Part shown: positions 26,520 through 35,418 of the stretch, one piece after another
Position numbering within the stretch: position 1 is the stretch's first letter
How the letters are laid out: each line of letters begins with the position of its first letter
Assembly (NCBI RefSeq): GCF_003814705.1
Contig: NZ_RKRA01000001.1
Location: forward strand, 930,001 to 994,000
Length of the DNA: 64,000 nt
Direction of reading: 5' to 3'
From: Georgenia muralis
GTDB lineage: Bacteria; Actinomycetota; Actinomycetes; Actinomycetales; Actinomycetaceae
Notes under the pieces: model-generated
What the model saw: only the letters and a program-made list of their open reading frames with translations
The model's database searches: none
What the model was told of the DNA's origin: nothing
Translations under genes and position numbers: made by a program

Positions 26520-28340
26520 CGGTTCACCGGAGCGCTCGAGCGGGGCAAGGGATCCCAGCTCGACGAGATGGGCGAACTCGGCATTGGCAGCGCGGACGTC
26601 ATCGAAGGATCCTGTGGTCTGGACCCGCCCGTCCTTGAGGAAGACGATCTGGTCCGAAAGACGGACGGTCGAGAGGCGGTGGGCGACGATGACGACGGTG
26701 ACCTCACCGTGCAGGGCGCGAATGGTTCCGCTGATCCTGCTCTCTGTCTCGTTGTCCAACGCTGACGTCGCCTCGTCGAGCACGAGGAGTGCTGGTCGAC
26801 GATAGAGCGCACGAGCGATGCCGACCCGCTGGCGCTGCCCGCCCGAGAGCCGTGTGCCTTTCTCGCCAACTGGTGTGTCGAGGCCGGCCGACAGTCCTCG
26901 GACCACGTCCTCGAGCTGCGCCTTCTGGACCGCCTCCCAGAGCAACACCTCGTCGATGTCCTCGCGCTCCTGGTCGAACGCGATGTTCTCGGCCAGGGTG
27001 GCGTCCAGGATATAGACGTCCTGGGGCACGTACCCGAGGTTCATCTGCCAGCGCTCTTTCCTTCCCAGGATCGGAGTGCCGTCCACCGTGACCTCTCCCT
27101 CGCGCGGATCATGCAGTCCGAGGACCACGTCGACAAGGGTCGTCTTCCCGGCTCCACTGCCGCCCACGAGGGCCATCGACGTCCCGCGGGGAACCTCGAT
27201 ACTGACCCGGTCGAGTACATCGACGTCGCTCTCCGGGTAGCGGAACGACACATCCGAGACCCTGAGGACGTCACGGAAGGGAAGCCGCGGTCCTTCCTCC
27301 TCCACCCGGCTGTCCGCGAGCGCTCGGGCAGCGAGCACCTCTGTGTGCACCAGCTCAAGAGCCCGGCCGCCGACCTTGATGCCACTCAGACTCCCGAGCA
27401 GTCCGGACACCGACGGAAGGATCCGGAAGCCCGCGGCGACGAAAAGCGCCAGCAGGCCCACGACGCTTCCTCCGGGACCGCTTGTCGGCACCGCCATGCT
27501 CACCATGAGCATGAGTCCGACGGCGAGGATGAAAAGGATCTCGAGGATGTAGCGCGGGAGGCCGTTGAGGAAGCCGGCGACACGTCCGGCCTGCGCCGAG
27601 CGGGTGGCTGCACGACGGTAGTTGTCGACGAAGTGCTCCTGGGTTCCCCGGATGTTGAGCTCCTTGATCCCGCCCAGCGCCGCCAGGGCCGTCCGCCAGC
27701 TGACAAGTGAGGCCTCCGTCATGGCCACGCCCGCGGCGATGGCGCGCGGCTTGATCACGCGCGAGTAGATCGCACCCGCCACGCCGAAATATGCCACCAC
27801 GGCGAGGGTGGGCAACGGTGCGATGACGGTCAGGGCGACCACGATGGCCACGATCGCCACAGAGCTGGAGACGGAGTGCATCAAACCGTTGACAGTATTG
27901 GCGAAGAGCCAGGACACAGACTCGTTCATCGTGCGCAGGAGCTCCGCCGAACTCCTGCGGGAGACATGTGTGTAGGGCGACGTCGTGAAGTGCCGGAGCA
28001 GCCGCGCCGAGGTCTTGACACGCTCGAGCGCTAGGAATCCAGACAACCACCACGTAAATGCCATCGAGCCCAAGTCCTTCAGGACGAACAGTCCGACGAC
28101 CGCAGCGGTCAGGGTGACCATGAGGGTGCGCTGATCGTCAGTCCCGAGGAAGTCCGCCACGGCGGCCACTGCGCCGGAATCCGTGCCGGCACCGGTGGCG
28201 AGGTCGACGAGCGGGAGCACCATGGCAATGGCCGCCGTGTCCAGCGTCGCGATCAACATCGAGACCGCCGTCGCGAGCACGAGCTTCAGTTTGGTCCGGC
28301 GGTCGAACACGTCATTGAGCTTGCGGAGAAGGTCACGCAA
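26484..28340 (-). CDS. ABC transporter with fused permease and ATPase (PglK/MsbA-like flippase)
   Basis: A 618-residue half-transporter. Six hydrophobic helices span about 20-320 and the nucleotide-binding domain about 355-600. Walker A is GGSGAGKTT (393-401), the Q-loop region YVPQDVYILD, the signature LSGGQRQR (498-505), Walker B LLVLDEATS and the switch HRL. The locus has no visible MATE/Wzx flippase, so this exporter is the best candidate to flip the lipid-linked oligosaccharide, as PglK does. That role is inference from context. Confidence 0.9.
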   Translation of the reverse strand: MRDLLRKLNDVFDRRTKLKLVLATAVSMLIATLDTAAIAMVLPLVDLATGAGTDSGAVAAVADFLGTDDQRTLMVTLTAAVVGLFVLKDLGSMAFTWWLSGFLALERVKTSARLLRHFTTSPYTHVSRRSSAELLRTMNESVSWLFANTVNGLMHSVSSSVAIVAIVVALTVIAPLPTLAVVAYFGVAGAIYSRVIKPRAIAAGVAMTEASLVSWRTALAALGGIKELNIRGTQEHFVDNYRRAATRSAQAGRVAGFLNGLPRYILEILFILAVGLMLMVSMAVPTSGPGGSVVGLLALFVAAGFRILPSVSGLLGSLSGIKVGGRALELVHTEVLAARALADSRVEEEGPRLPFRDVLRVSDVSFRYPESDVDVLDRVSIEVPRGTSMALVGGSGAGKTTLVDVVLGLHDPREGEVTVDGTPILGRKERWQMNLGYVPQDVYILDATLAENIAFDQEREDIDEVLLWEAVQKAQLEDVVRGLSAGLDTPVGEKGTRLSGGQRQRVGIARALYRRPALLVLDEATSALDNETESRISGTIRALHGEVTVVIVAHRLSTVRLSDQIVFLKDGRVQTTGSFDDVRAANAEFAHLVELGSLAPLERSGEPSGLTSGSHQAR

Positions 28341-28603
28341 CGCCTGTCCTCACCTTCGGTCTCCTCAGCCCAGCCGCCCTTTGGGACCGTTTGTGCCCGC
28401 TCACGTCCACGGTCGACCTTCGACAACAGTAAGCGTTCGAGAGCACGCCGTGACCGGTTCGAGCGGTCCAACGCCTCGTCGACGCAAGCGACTCGCCGGC
28501 AGAGTCTGTTCCCCTCCCCTGATCTCACCCACCACCGCGCAGCCCTCGGAGCGGTCGGCCGCAATCGCAGCAGCCTGCGAGGCGCCAAGCGAGCAGCGGG
28601 TGA

Positions 28604-30892
28604 TCACGAGAACGCGACGCGACGCAGCATCGCGTCGACCTGCCCGAGGACCACGCCGTCACGGAAGGAGACTGCCCCCTGGCGGGCGTGCTCGCCGAGC
28701 CGTCGACGTTGCGGCAGATCGGCGGCGAGCTCACCCAGCACGCCGGCAAGGGAGGCCACCTGCCTGGCGTGGAAGACCCGCCCGTTCACACCGTCCTCGA
28801 CCACCTCGCTAGGTCCTCCTTCGTCGGCGACGACGGTAGGGCGCCCGCGGGCAAGGTACTGGAGCACGTTCTGACCCATCGGCTCCGGTCTCGTCGAGGC
28901 CTGGACGCAGACGTCCAAGGAGTCGATGAACAGACCCACATCCTCCACGTGTCCCTCGAACACGACCTGGTCCGCGACGTCCAGGTCCGACACAAGTCGC
29001 TCGAGCTCACGGCGATAAGCGCGCTCGTCGAAGAGCACACCACCGGCCAGGTGCAGACTGACGGGGGTTCCACCGAACGTACGAGCGAAGGCCTCGATAA
29101 GGAGGTGTTGCCCCTTCCAGCGGGCGATCCTCGCCACCATGCCGACGCGCTCCACTTCCGCCCGGACGGGTGCCGCCGGTGCGGGCAAGACGTTCCCGAC
29201 CGGGCTCCGGATCACGGCGGTCACAGCCGGCAGGCGGACGCCCGCCGCTGAGGCGAGCGTGAACGCCGAGTTCGCCACCACGCCGGTCGCCCGCGGCAGC
29301 ACCAGTCTGCGCATCACGAGATCACCCGCCCAGCCCAGGGACTCGACCGAGACGACGTCGCGCAGGTGGACCACCAATGGCTTTCGCAGAATCGCGCTCG
29401 CGAGGATGCCGTAAACGGCCGATCGTGTGGAGTTGGCCCAGAGGATGTCCGCGGTGCGCGCGGCTGGGTGGAGCGCAACGGAGACCGCCTCGACGATCAC
29501 CTCCAGCGCCGCCCCGAGGACCCGGCCCACGGCGCCCCCCGAGATGCCGGCCCTCATCGACCCTCGTGTTCCCATTACCAGCGCCCCGGGGGCACGGTCG
29601 AGAGCCCTGAACACCCCCAGCTCAGGACCGGCTACGAGGACTCCAGCTCGCCACGTCCGACCCGTCACGCTCAGGAGTCTGACGAGTGCGAGCTCGGCTC
29701 CCCCCGGTTCGGTCGAGTGGTTGAGGAAGAGGACGCGCGGTCCGGACGGGCCATGGGCGATGCCAGTCGCCGGCGGATCCAGCCTCTCGATGACCGCAGC
29801 CATCTGGGCCGCCCGGTCGTCCCAAGTCGGAACCTCCGCGTCGAGCACGGTCCGTGGCTCGGGGTCGAGCAGAGCCGACCGGGTGACGGCGGCGAACTCG
29901 CCGCGGTCAGCGATCTCGACGCCGTGGCCGGCGTGCTCACGGAACCCGGCCACGGGCGTGCTGACGACGGGTCGACCGGCAGCGCGGTACTCGTACGCCT
30001 TGATCGGGTCGAGGCTGTCGGTGAACGCGTCGACGACGTGCGGCACGACGAGCACGTCGGCGTGGACGAGGTAGGACGCCACCGAGCGCCGGTCCTTGGG
30101 GCCGAGAAGGATGACACCGGCGCCTGTGAGGCGCCGGTGCGTCGCACGGTCCACGAGCGCGGGGCCCACCAGGACGAGCGAGCCGACCCCCGCGAGAGCG
30201 GTCGCCGTGTCTACGCACAGGTCCAGGTCCATCCGATCGGGGTGGATCGTGCCGAGGTAGAGCGCCACCCGCCCCATCGGCAGGTCCGCCGGCCGGTCAC
30301 CCGGTCGGCGGTAGGCGTCGACGTCCACGGCGTTCGGGATGAGCGTCACGGGCCTCGTCCGCCCCTTGGCCTCGACGAGGGCCGGAGAGCACACGACCAC
30401 TTCGCGGCAGCGTCGCAGGAGAACGTGCTCGTCGGCGAGGAGGCGGGCGTGCTCGCCAGCGGAGCGGTCAGCTGCCACCCAGTCGTCCGTGATGTCGTAG
30501 AGCGCGGGCCACCGGGTCCGGCGGAGGATCGTCGCACCCCCCGGGTCGTTGATCCACAGCACCGGCTCGACGAAGCCGAGGCGGGTTGCGGCCCGTTCGA
30601 CAGCGACGGCGAGGCGGGCGTCCGCGCCGGGGTCGAGTCTGCGCGGGAACAGCTTCGTCGCCTGAAGTCGCCACAGCCGCCCCTCCGCCCCGGGGAGGTC
30701 GCGGACCGGGCGAAGTCCTGCGCCCGGGCGAGGCTGGGACCGGCGCCGCACGTCGTGAACCGGATCCGCGGGGGGTTCGACGAAGAGCACGCGGAGCGCG
30801 GGGTCCGCCCGGAGTAGGCCGGCCACCAGGTACTGGTTCCGCCGCCAGACCGCGTCCCAGGCCTCGAGGGACACCACGACGAGGTCGGTCAC
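28604..30892 (-). CDS. Two-domain glycosyltransferase (GT4-GT4 fusion)
   Basis: A 762-residue protein made of two GT-B modules. Module 1 (about 1-370) has RRNQYLVAGLL, YDITDDWVAADRSAG, IPNAVDVDAYR, ALYLGTIHPDRMDLDL and a DSLDPIKAYEYRAAGRPVVS donor region like TuaH/WcaI-type GT4 enzymes. Module 2 (about 380-762) starts RVLFLNHSTEPGGAELALV and has RIARWKGQHLLIEAF and STRPEPMGQNVLQYLARG. A single chain could add two successive sugars. GTG 30892 overlaps the upstream gene (GTGA). A 263-base gap to the ABC gene holds no gene. Confidence 0.87.
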   Translation of the reverse strand: MTDLVVVSLEAWDAVWRRNQYLVAGLLRADPALRVLFVEPPADPVHDVRRRSQPRPGAGLRPVRDLPGAEGRLWRLQATKLFPRRLDPGADARLAVAVERAATRLGFVEPVLWINDPGGATILRRTRWPALYDITDDWVAADRSAGEHARLLADEHVLLRRCREVVVCSPALVEAKGRTRPVTLIPNAVDVDAYRRPGDRPADLPMGRVALYLGTIHPDRMDLDLCVDTATALAGVGSLVLVGPALVDRATHRRLTGAGVILLGPKDRRSVASYLVHADVLVVPHVVDAFTDSLDPIKAYEYRAAGRPVVSTPVAGFREHAGHGVEIADRGEFAAVTRSALLDPEPRTVLDAEVPTWDDRAAQMAAVIERLDPPATGIAHGPSGPRVLFLNHSTEPGGAELALVRLLSVTGRTWRAGVLVAGPELGVFRALDRAPGALVMGTRGSMRAGISGGAVGRVLGAALEVIVEAVSVALHPAARTADILWANSTRSAVYGILASAILRKPLVVHLRDVVSVESLGWAGDLVMRRLVLPRATGVVANSAFTLASAAGVRLPAVTAVIRSPVGNVLPAPAAPVRAEVERVGMVARIARWKGQHLLIEAFARTFGGTPVSLHLAGGVLFDERAYRRELERLVSDLDVADQVVFEGHVEDVGLFIDSLDVCVQASTRPEPMGQNVLQYLARGRPTVVADEGGPSEVVEDGVNGRVFHARQVASLAGVLGELAADLPQRRRLGEHARQGAVSFRDGVVLGQVDAMLRRVAFS

Positions 30893-31920
30893 CGCAGGCT
30901 CCGGTACACCCGGTCCAGCGCCGTGACCTGGGCCTCGGACGTGAACGCCGACCGCTGCCGGTTGCGGAGCCGTTCGCCGTACTCGGCCCGCCGGTCGGGG
31001 TCACCCGCCAGGTCAGCGAGAAGCAGCCCACCCTCCTCCGGATCATCGGGACGGTAGAGGGTGGCTCCCTCGACGGCCCCGACGGTCTCGAGGTGGCCAC
31101 CCGAGGCAGCAGCGACCACGGGGAGCCCGGCGGCCATCGCCTCCAGGACGCTCAGCCCCAGACCCTCGATCGGGCAGGGCGCGAGCAGGACGGAGGCCCG
31201 AGCCATGAGATCGCCGACGTCCGACCGGCGCCCCAGGAAGTCTACGGACGCCCCGATCCGGAGCTCGCGCGCGAGGCTTCGCAGCGACTCCTCCTGGGAC
31301 CCGTCGCCCGCCACCGCCAGACGCCACCCCTCGTCAGCGAGGGATGCGCGGGCGAATGCGCGCAGTGCCATGTCGGTGCGCTTCTCGGGCTCGAGGCGCT
31401 GGGCGACGAGCACCGTCCGCTCCCGACCCCGCGGTCCGGGCAGGTCCTCGCGGACGGGCACGCCCGTGCGCACCACCGCCGCCACACCCTCGATCCGGTC
31501 GGCGACGTACTGGCTGATGGCCACCTGGGCGTCGACGCGACGCTCGATGAGGGGTGCGACGCACCGTCCCCCGACGGAGGATCCGCGCCGCCGCGCGAAG
31601 TGCCGGGTGGTGACGACCGGCACCGAGCGTGCCGCTGTGGCCAGGGTCGCCGCGAGCTCAGTCGCGGTCATGTGGACGTGGACGACGTCGCAGTCGGCCC
31701 ACCGGTTGAGGGCCCGGATGGTCGCACGTACCGAGCTCGCAGCGCGCAGGGGGATCCGGTCGGTCCCGAGGACGGAGAGCATCGCCGCAGGGTCACCGCC
31801 GATCACCGACACCCGGTGACCGGCCGCGTGCTGGGCACCGGCGAGGTCGGCGACGTACCGCTCGACGCCGGCGAAGCGTGCCGAGGTCACGGCGTGCACG
31901 ATCCGCAGGGCCTGGTTCAC
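30889..31920 (-). CDS. Glycosyltransferase family 4
   Basis: A 343-residue GT-B enzyme: VTSARFAGVERYVADLAG (loop), VVHVHMTATELAATLA, TTRHFARRRGS, AQRLEPEKRTDMAL (donor Lys) and APCPIEGLGLSVLEAMAAG (E-x7-E). The GTG at 31920 overlaps the stop of the O-antigen ligase-like gene, and the end overlaps the GT4-GT4 gene, so 35293-28604 is one coupled operon of four genes. Confidence 0.9.
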   Translation of the reverse strand: MNQALRIVHAVTSARFAGVERYVADLAGAQHAAGHRVSVIGGDPAAMLSVLGTDRIPLRAASSVRATIRALNRWADCDVVHVHMTATELAATLATAARSVPVVTTRHFARRRGSSVGGRCVAPLIERRVDAQVAISQYVADRIEGVAAVVRTGVPVREDLPGPRGRERTVLVAQRLEPEKRTDMALRAFARASLADEGWRLAVAGDGSQEESLRSLARELRIGASVDFLGRRSDVGDLMARASVLLAPCPIEGLGLSVLEAMAAGLPVVAAASGGHLETVGAVEGATLYRPDDPEEGGLLLADLAGDPDRRAEYGERLRNRQRSAFTSEAQVTALDRVYRSLR

Positions 31921-33254
31921 GTGGCGTAACCCGGGGCATGACCGACTGGCTCGCGCGCGGCGTCGACGAGGCGTCGCGTGACCTCGGCCTCCTGCGCGAA
32001 CGCCTGCGCCCCGAGGCACACCCCGGCGACGACGAACGGCACGGAGACCTGCGCCGCTACCCAGAAGATGTCGAACTGCGACTGGACGACGCGCGAGAGC
32101 ACCACCGCGAACGCCAGGGTCCCGAACGTCGGGTCCACCCTCCACAGCACCACCAGCGCACCGATGACCATGACGACGAACCCCACGAGACCCACCACGC
32201 CTGCCGAGGCCAGCACCTCGAGCTCGGCGTTGGGCGGCTGGAACGGGAGTCCCCGACCCGCCACCCAGTACCGCATCCCCACCCCGAACCAGGGCACCGA
32301 CTGCCACAACTCGATCGTGTCGCCGATCCAGCTGATTCGCTGGAACACGGAGTTGTGGACGTTCCCGGACTCGACCTGTTCCTGCACGAGGGAACCGACC
32401 AGTGCCATGGCAGGGGCCACGGCCAGGATGATGGTCTTCGAGCGCTTCTGGTGGGGGTCCCGCCGGAGGGCGACGACGACGAGCGTGACGCCGAGACCGA
32501 TCAGAGCCTGCCGCGACTGCGTGAGGAGGATGGCGACCACCATGAGCCAGAAGGCAGCGAGAGACCAACGTTTCGTCCAGCCCGTCCAGGTCGGCCGAAC
32601 ATAGGCGACGACCGCCACGAACGCGAGCAGCGTCCCGACGAAGTTCTTGTGCATGAGGAACGGCCATCGCGGATAGACCGGCGCCAGGTCGCCGCTGGCG
32701 ACCTGGATCATGCCCTGAACAACGGTGAGCAGCGCCAGGACAACTCCGGAGATGACAACGAGGGCCAGCCCCTGACGGGCGTAGCCTCCACGCCCCACGG
32801 CCCAGCCGACGACGAGCGCACCTCCGATCAGGAGCCACTGGTGCACCCACTCGACCGCGTTGAGCCGGTACGGGTTCGCCAGGACGGTGAAGAGCGTGGA
32901 CATCTGGTAGATCCCGGAGAGCCACAGGAGGTTCCTCAGCGCCGGCGAGAAGGGCCGTCTGGACAGGAATACCGCAGGCCAGAAGGCGAGAGCCAGCGCA
33001 GCGTCCGAGACCGACAGGTCGACTCCGCCGAGCCCCAAGCGAGCGCCGACCAGGAGGAGGGGCATGGCGAGCAACGGCAGCGCCACCGGCTCAACGAGCG
33101 TCAGTCCGAGCACGAGAACCACCACGGCGGCGGCGAGCGCCATCTCCGGTCGGTTCGGGACCTGGTCACCCAGCAGGTACAGCGCGGCGGCCACGCCGAC
33201 GATCGCACCCACCGCGAGGGTTGGCCGCAGCGCTTCGACCAGTCGGTCCATCAC
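31917..33254 (-). CDS. O-antigen ligase/polymerase-like membrane protein (Wzy/WaaL type)
   Basis: A 445-residue protein with about ten to twelve hydrophobic helices. The large extracellular loop between about 285 and 345 has VHNSVFQRISWIGDTIELW and GVGMRYWVAGRG, and an earlier MHKNFVGTLLAF and LTQSRQALIGLG stretch matches the Wzy_C region (SRxxx near helix 6). It is the only polymerase candidate in the locus. The start is GTG 33254 (GTGA overlap) or ATG 33251 (TGATG); both touch the preceding stop. Confidence 0.85.
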   Translation of the reverse strand: MMDRLVEALRPTLAVGAIVGVAAALYLLGDQVPNRPEMALAAAVVVLVLGLTLVEPVALPLLAMPLLLVGARLGLGGVDLSVSDAALALAFWPAVFLSRRPFSPALRNLLWLSGIYQMSTLFTVLANPYRLNAVEWVHQWLLIGGALVVGWAVGRGGYARQGLALVVISGVVLALLTVVQGMIQVASGDLAPVYPRWPFLMHKNFVGTLLAFVAVVAYVRPTWTGWTKRWSLAAFWLMVVAILLTQSRQALIGLGVTLVVVALRRDPHQKRSKTIILAVAPAMALVGSLVQEQVESGNVHNSVFQRISWIGDTIELWQSVPWFGVGMRYWVAGRGLPFQPPNAELEVLASAGVVGLVGFVVMVIGALVVLWRVDPTFGTLAFAVVLSRVVQSQFDIFWVAAQVSVPFVVAGVCLGAQAFAQEAEVTRRLVDAAREPVGHAPGYAT

Positions 33255-35293
33255 GGTCCCCCGCCCGCCGACGACGACCTCTCGGCCGCGACGGGTCCGC
33301 GCAGGTACAGCCCCAGCCTCCGCCGCGCGACATCCCGGTTCGGGGCCCGAGTGACGAGCGAGCGTGCAGCCGCCCCGAGGACCCGCGCCGCGCGGTTCGC
33401 CTGCCAGCCTGCCGCGCCGAAGTGCTTGCGGTAGTACCGCTCCTGTGAGGCGTGGAAACGCACCTCGCGCTCGCCGGCGTCCGCACTTGTCGCGGCGCCG
33501 AGATGGGTGGCCCGCACGCCGGGCACGACCGCGTGACGCCAGCCGAGGCGCGCCGCCCGGTAGGCCCAGTCGGTCTCCTCGGCGTAGAGGAAGAACCGCT
33601 CGTCGAACCCGCCGACCTGTGCGAGCGCCTCGGCACGGAGCAGCAGCACCGACCCGATCACGAAGCCAGTCTGCCGCCCCAGCCGCCCCAGACCGACGGC
33701 TTCCAGCCAGGACCTTGCCGGGTGCGGGAACGGCCAGCCCACCCGGGCGGGCCGGCCCTGCCCGTCCACCTGGGCCGGACCGACGCTGGCCAGTCGGGGG
33801 TCGGCGTGCAGGGCCCGCCTCAGGGCCGTTACGTCCTCCCGGGTGACGACGGCATCGGGGTTGAGAAGCAGGAGGTCACCACCGGGCACAGACCGGTGCC
33901 CGAGCGCGTGGTTCACCCCCGCGGCGAAGCCGCCGTTGCGACCAGGATCGAGGTACCTCGCCCCCAGCTTCTCGCACAGCGCCCGGATCTCGGGCAGGGA
34001 TGAGTTGTCCACGACCGTGACGCTCAGGCTGATCAGCGGCGCCAGCGCGCGACGGAGCAGCTCCGGTGTCCCGTAGGCCACCACCACCACCTCGACCGGG
34101 GGGGCCGTCTCGTCCGCAAGCTCCTGCCCGGCAGCACCACCCTCGGCCGACACCTGGTCCCCGATGGCCCGGCGGTAGAGCGCTTCGTAGCGGTCCGCGA
34201 CCACCTCCCAGTCACAGCGTCGGGCCCGCTCGAGCCCGGAGCGCACGAGCGTCCGGCGCAGGTCCGCGTCGAGCCCCGCCGCCAGCAGCGCCCGGCTCAG
34301 CTCGGCCGCGTCCCCGGGCGGGACCAGGAGGCCCGCTCCGCCGACGACGTCGGGCAGCGCCCCGCTGCTGCTGGCCACCACGGGCACCCCGCACGCCATG
34401 GCCTCGACGGCTACACGGCCGAACTGCTCCACCCAGGAGGGTGTGGTCCGGGACGGAACCGCGACGACGTCGACGCTGCGGTAGAGGGCGGGGAGCTCGG
34501 CCTGCGCGACGTGGCCCGCGAAGTCCACCCGGTCAGTCACACCCAGCTCGGCCGCACGGCTGCGCAGCGACGCCTCCTCCGGGCCCGTGCCGCACACCCG
34601 CAGGGTGAGGCGCGGGTCCTGGGCGACGGCCGTGAGGACCACGTCGACCCCCTTGTGCGACGCGAGGCGGCCGACGTACCCCACGTGCACGCGGTCGACG
34701 TCGACGGGCCGAGCCTCCGGTACGGGCACCCCGCCGCGGCCGACGACGGAGGCGGCGGCCCCGGCCGGGCGGAACAGGGTGGTGTCCAGCCCGAGCGGGA
34801 TGACCTCGGCCCGCCCGGGGAACCCCTTGCGCTCGACGATGCGCCCGGCCTCCTCGTTGCAGACGCTCACCCCCGAGGCGTGCGCGAGCGCCCGGCGCTC
34901 GAGCCACCGGAACGGAGGCGGGTACCGCTTGTCGAGGTTCTGCGCGGAGTAGAGGACGTACGGCGCTCTGTGGCGACGCAGTGCCCGGAGGAGGAGCACC
35001 TCTGCCGTCGCGAGGGCGAACGGCTCCTCGTGGAGGTCGATGACGTCCCAGTCCTCCCCGAGCGCCCGCCACAGGGGCCGTGGGTCGTAGAGGAACAGCG
35101 CCGGGTGCGTGCCCACGGTCGCCACTCCGACGGCGTCCTCCCCCGGCTCTGGCTCCAGCGTGACGGCGGTGCCGCCCACGTCCCACCGGCGCGCGGCGAC
35201 GGTGCGGACCTCGTGACCCCGTCGGGTCATCACCCGCTCCCGCTCGCGCCACGCACTCACGGCGGCGCTGTGGGAGATGCGCAGGACCCGCAC
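33251..35293 (-). CDS. Bifunctional glycosyltransferase (GT4-GT2 fusion)
   Basis: A 680-residue fusion. The GT4 half (about 1-390) has VRVLRISHSAAVSAWRERE, SVCNEEAGRIVERKG, GYVGRLASHKGVDVVL and PSWVEQFGRVAVEAMACG. The GT2 half (about 400-680) has VEVVVVAYGTPELLRRAL, DPGRNGGFAAGVNHAL, LLLNPDAVVTREDV and FFLYAEETDWAYRAARLG, as in rhamnosyltransferase-like GT2 enzymes. I chose GTG 35293, which has GGAGG seven bases upstream and fits the normal GT4 N-terminus; ATG 35365 would add 24 unrelated residues. The divergent Wzz gene shares its promoter region. Confidence 0.88.
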   Translation of the reverse strand: MRVLRISHSAAVSAWRERERVMTRRGHEVRTVAARRWDVGGTAVTLEPEPGEDAVGVATVGTHPALFLYDPRPLWRALGEDWDVIDLHEEPFALATAEVLLLRALRRHRAPYVLYSAQNLDKRYPPPFRWLERRALAHASGVSVCNEEAGRIVERKGFPGRAEVIPLGLDTTLFRPAGAAASVVGRGGVPVPEARPVDVDRVHVGYVGRLASHKGVDVVLTAVAQDPRLTLRVCGTGPEEASLRSRAAELGVTDRVDFAGHVAQAELPALYRSVDVVAVPSRTTPSWVEQFGRVAVEAMACGVPVVASSSGALPDVVGGAGLLVPPGDAAELSRALLAAGLDADLRRTLVRSGLERARRCDWEVVADRYEALYRRAIGDQVSAEGGAAGQELADETAPPVEVVVVAYGTPELLRRALAPLISLSVTVVDNSSLPEIRALCEKLGARYLDPGRNGGFAAGVNHALGHRSVPGGDLLLLNPDAVVTREDVTALRRALHADPRLASVGPAQVDGQGRPARVGWPFPHPARSWLEAVGLGRLGRQTGFVIGSVLLLRAEALAQVGGFDERFFLYAEETDWAYRAARLGWRHAVVPGVRATHLGAATSADAGEREVRFHASQERYYRKHFGAAGWQANRAARVLGAAARSLVTRAPNRDVARRRLGLYLRGPVAAERSSSAGGGP

Positions 35294-35418
35294 GGGGTGG
35301 CCTCCGGACGTCGGGGACAGTGCTTCAGCGTATCCACCAAGACCGCCCGAAACGGCCGCGTCCATGGCCTCCTGTGCGATGATTCAGACCTGATCCGCCC
35401 ACACCTCCGGGGGCCGCC

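Noticed and set aside
28286-28588. 100-codon frame between the ABC gene and the GT4-GT4 gene
   Set aside because: Overlaps the ABC start, no ribosome site, and Arg-rich chance-like composition.
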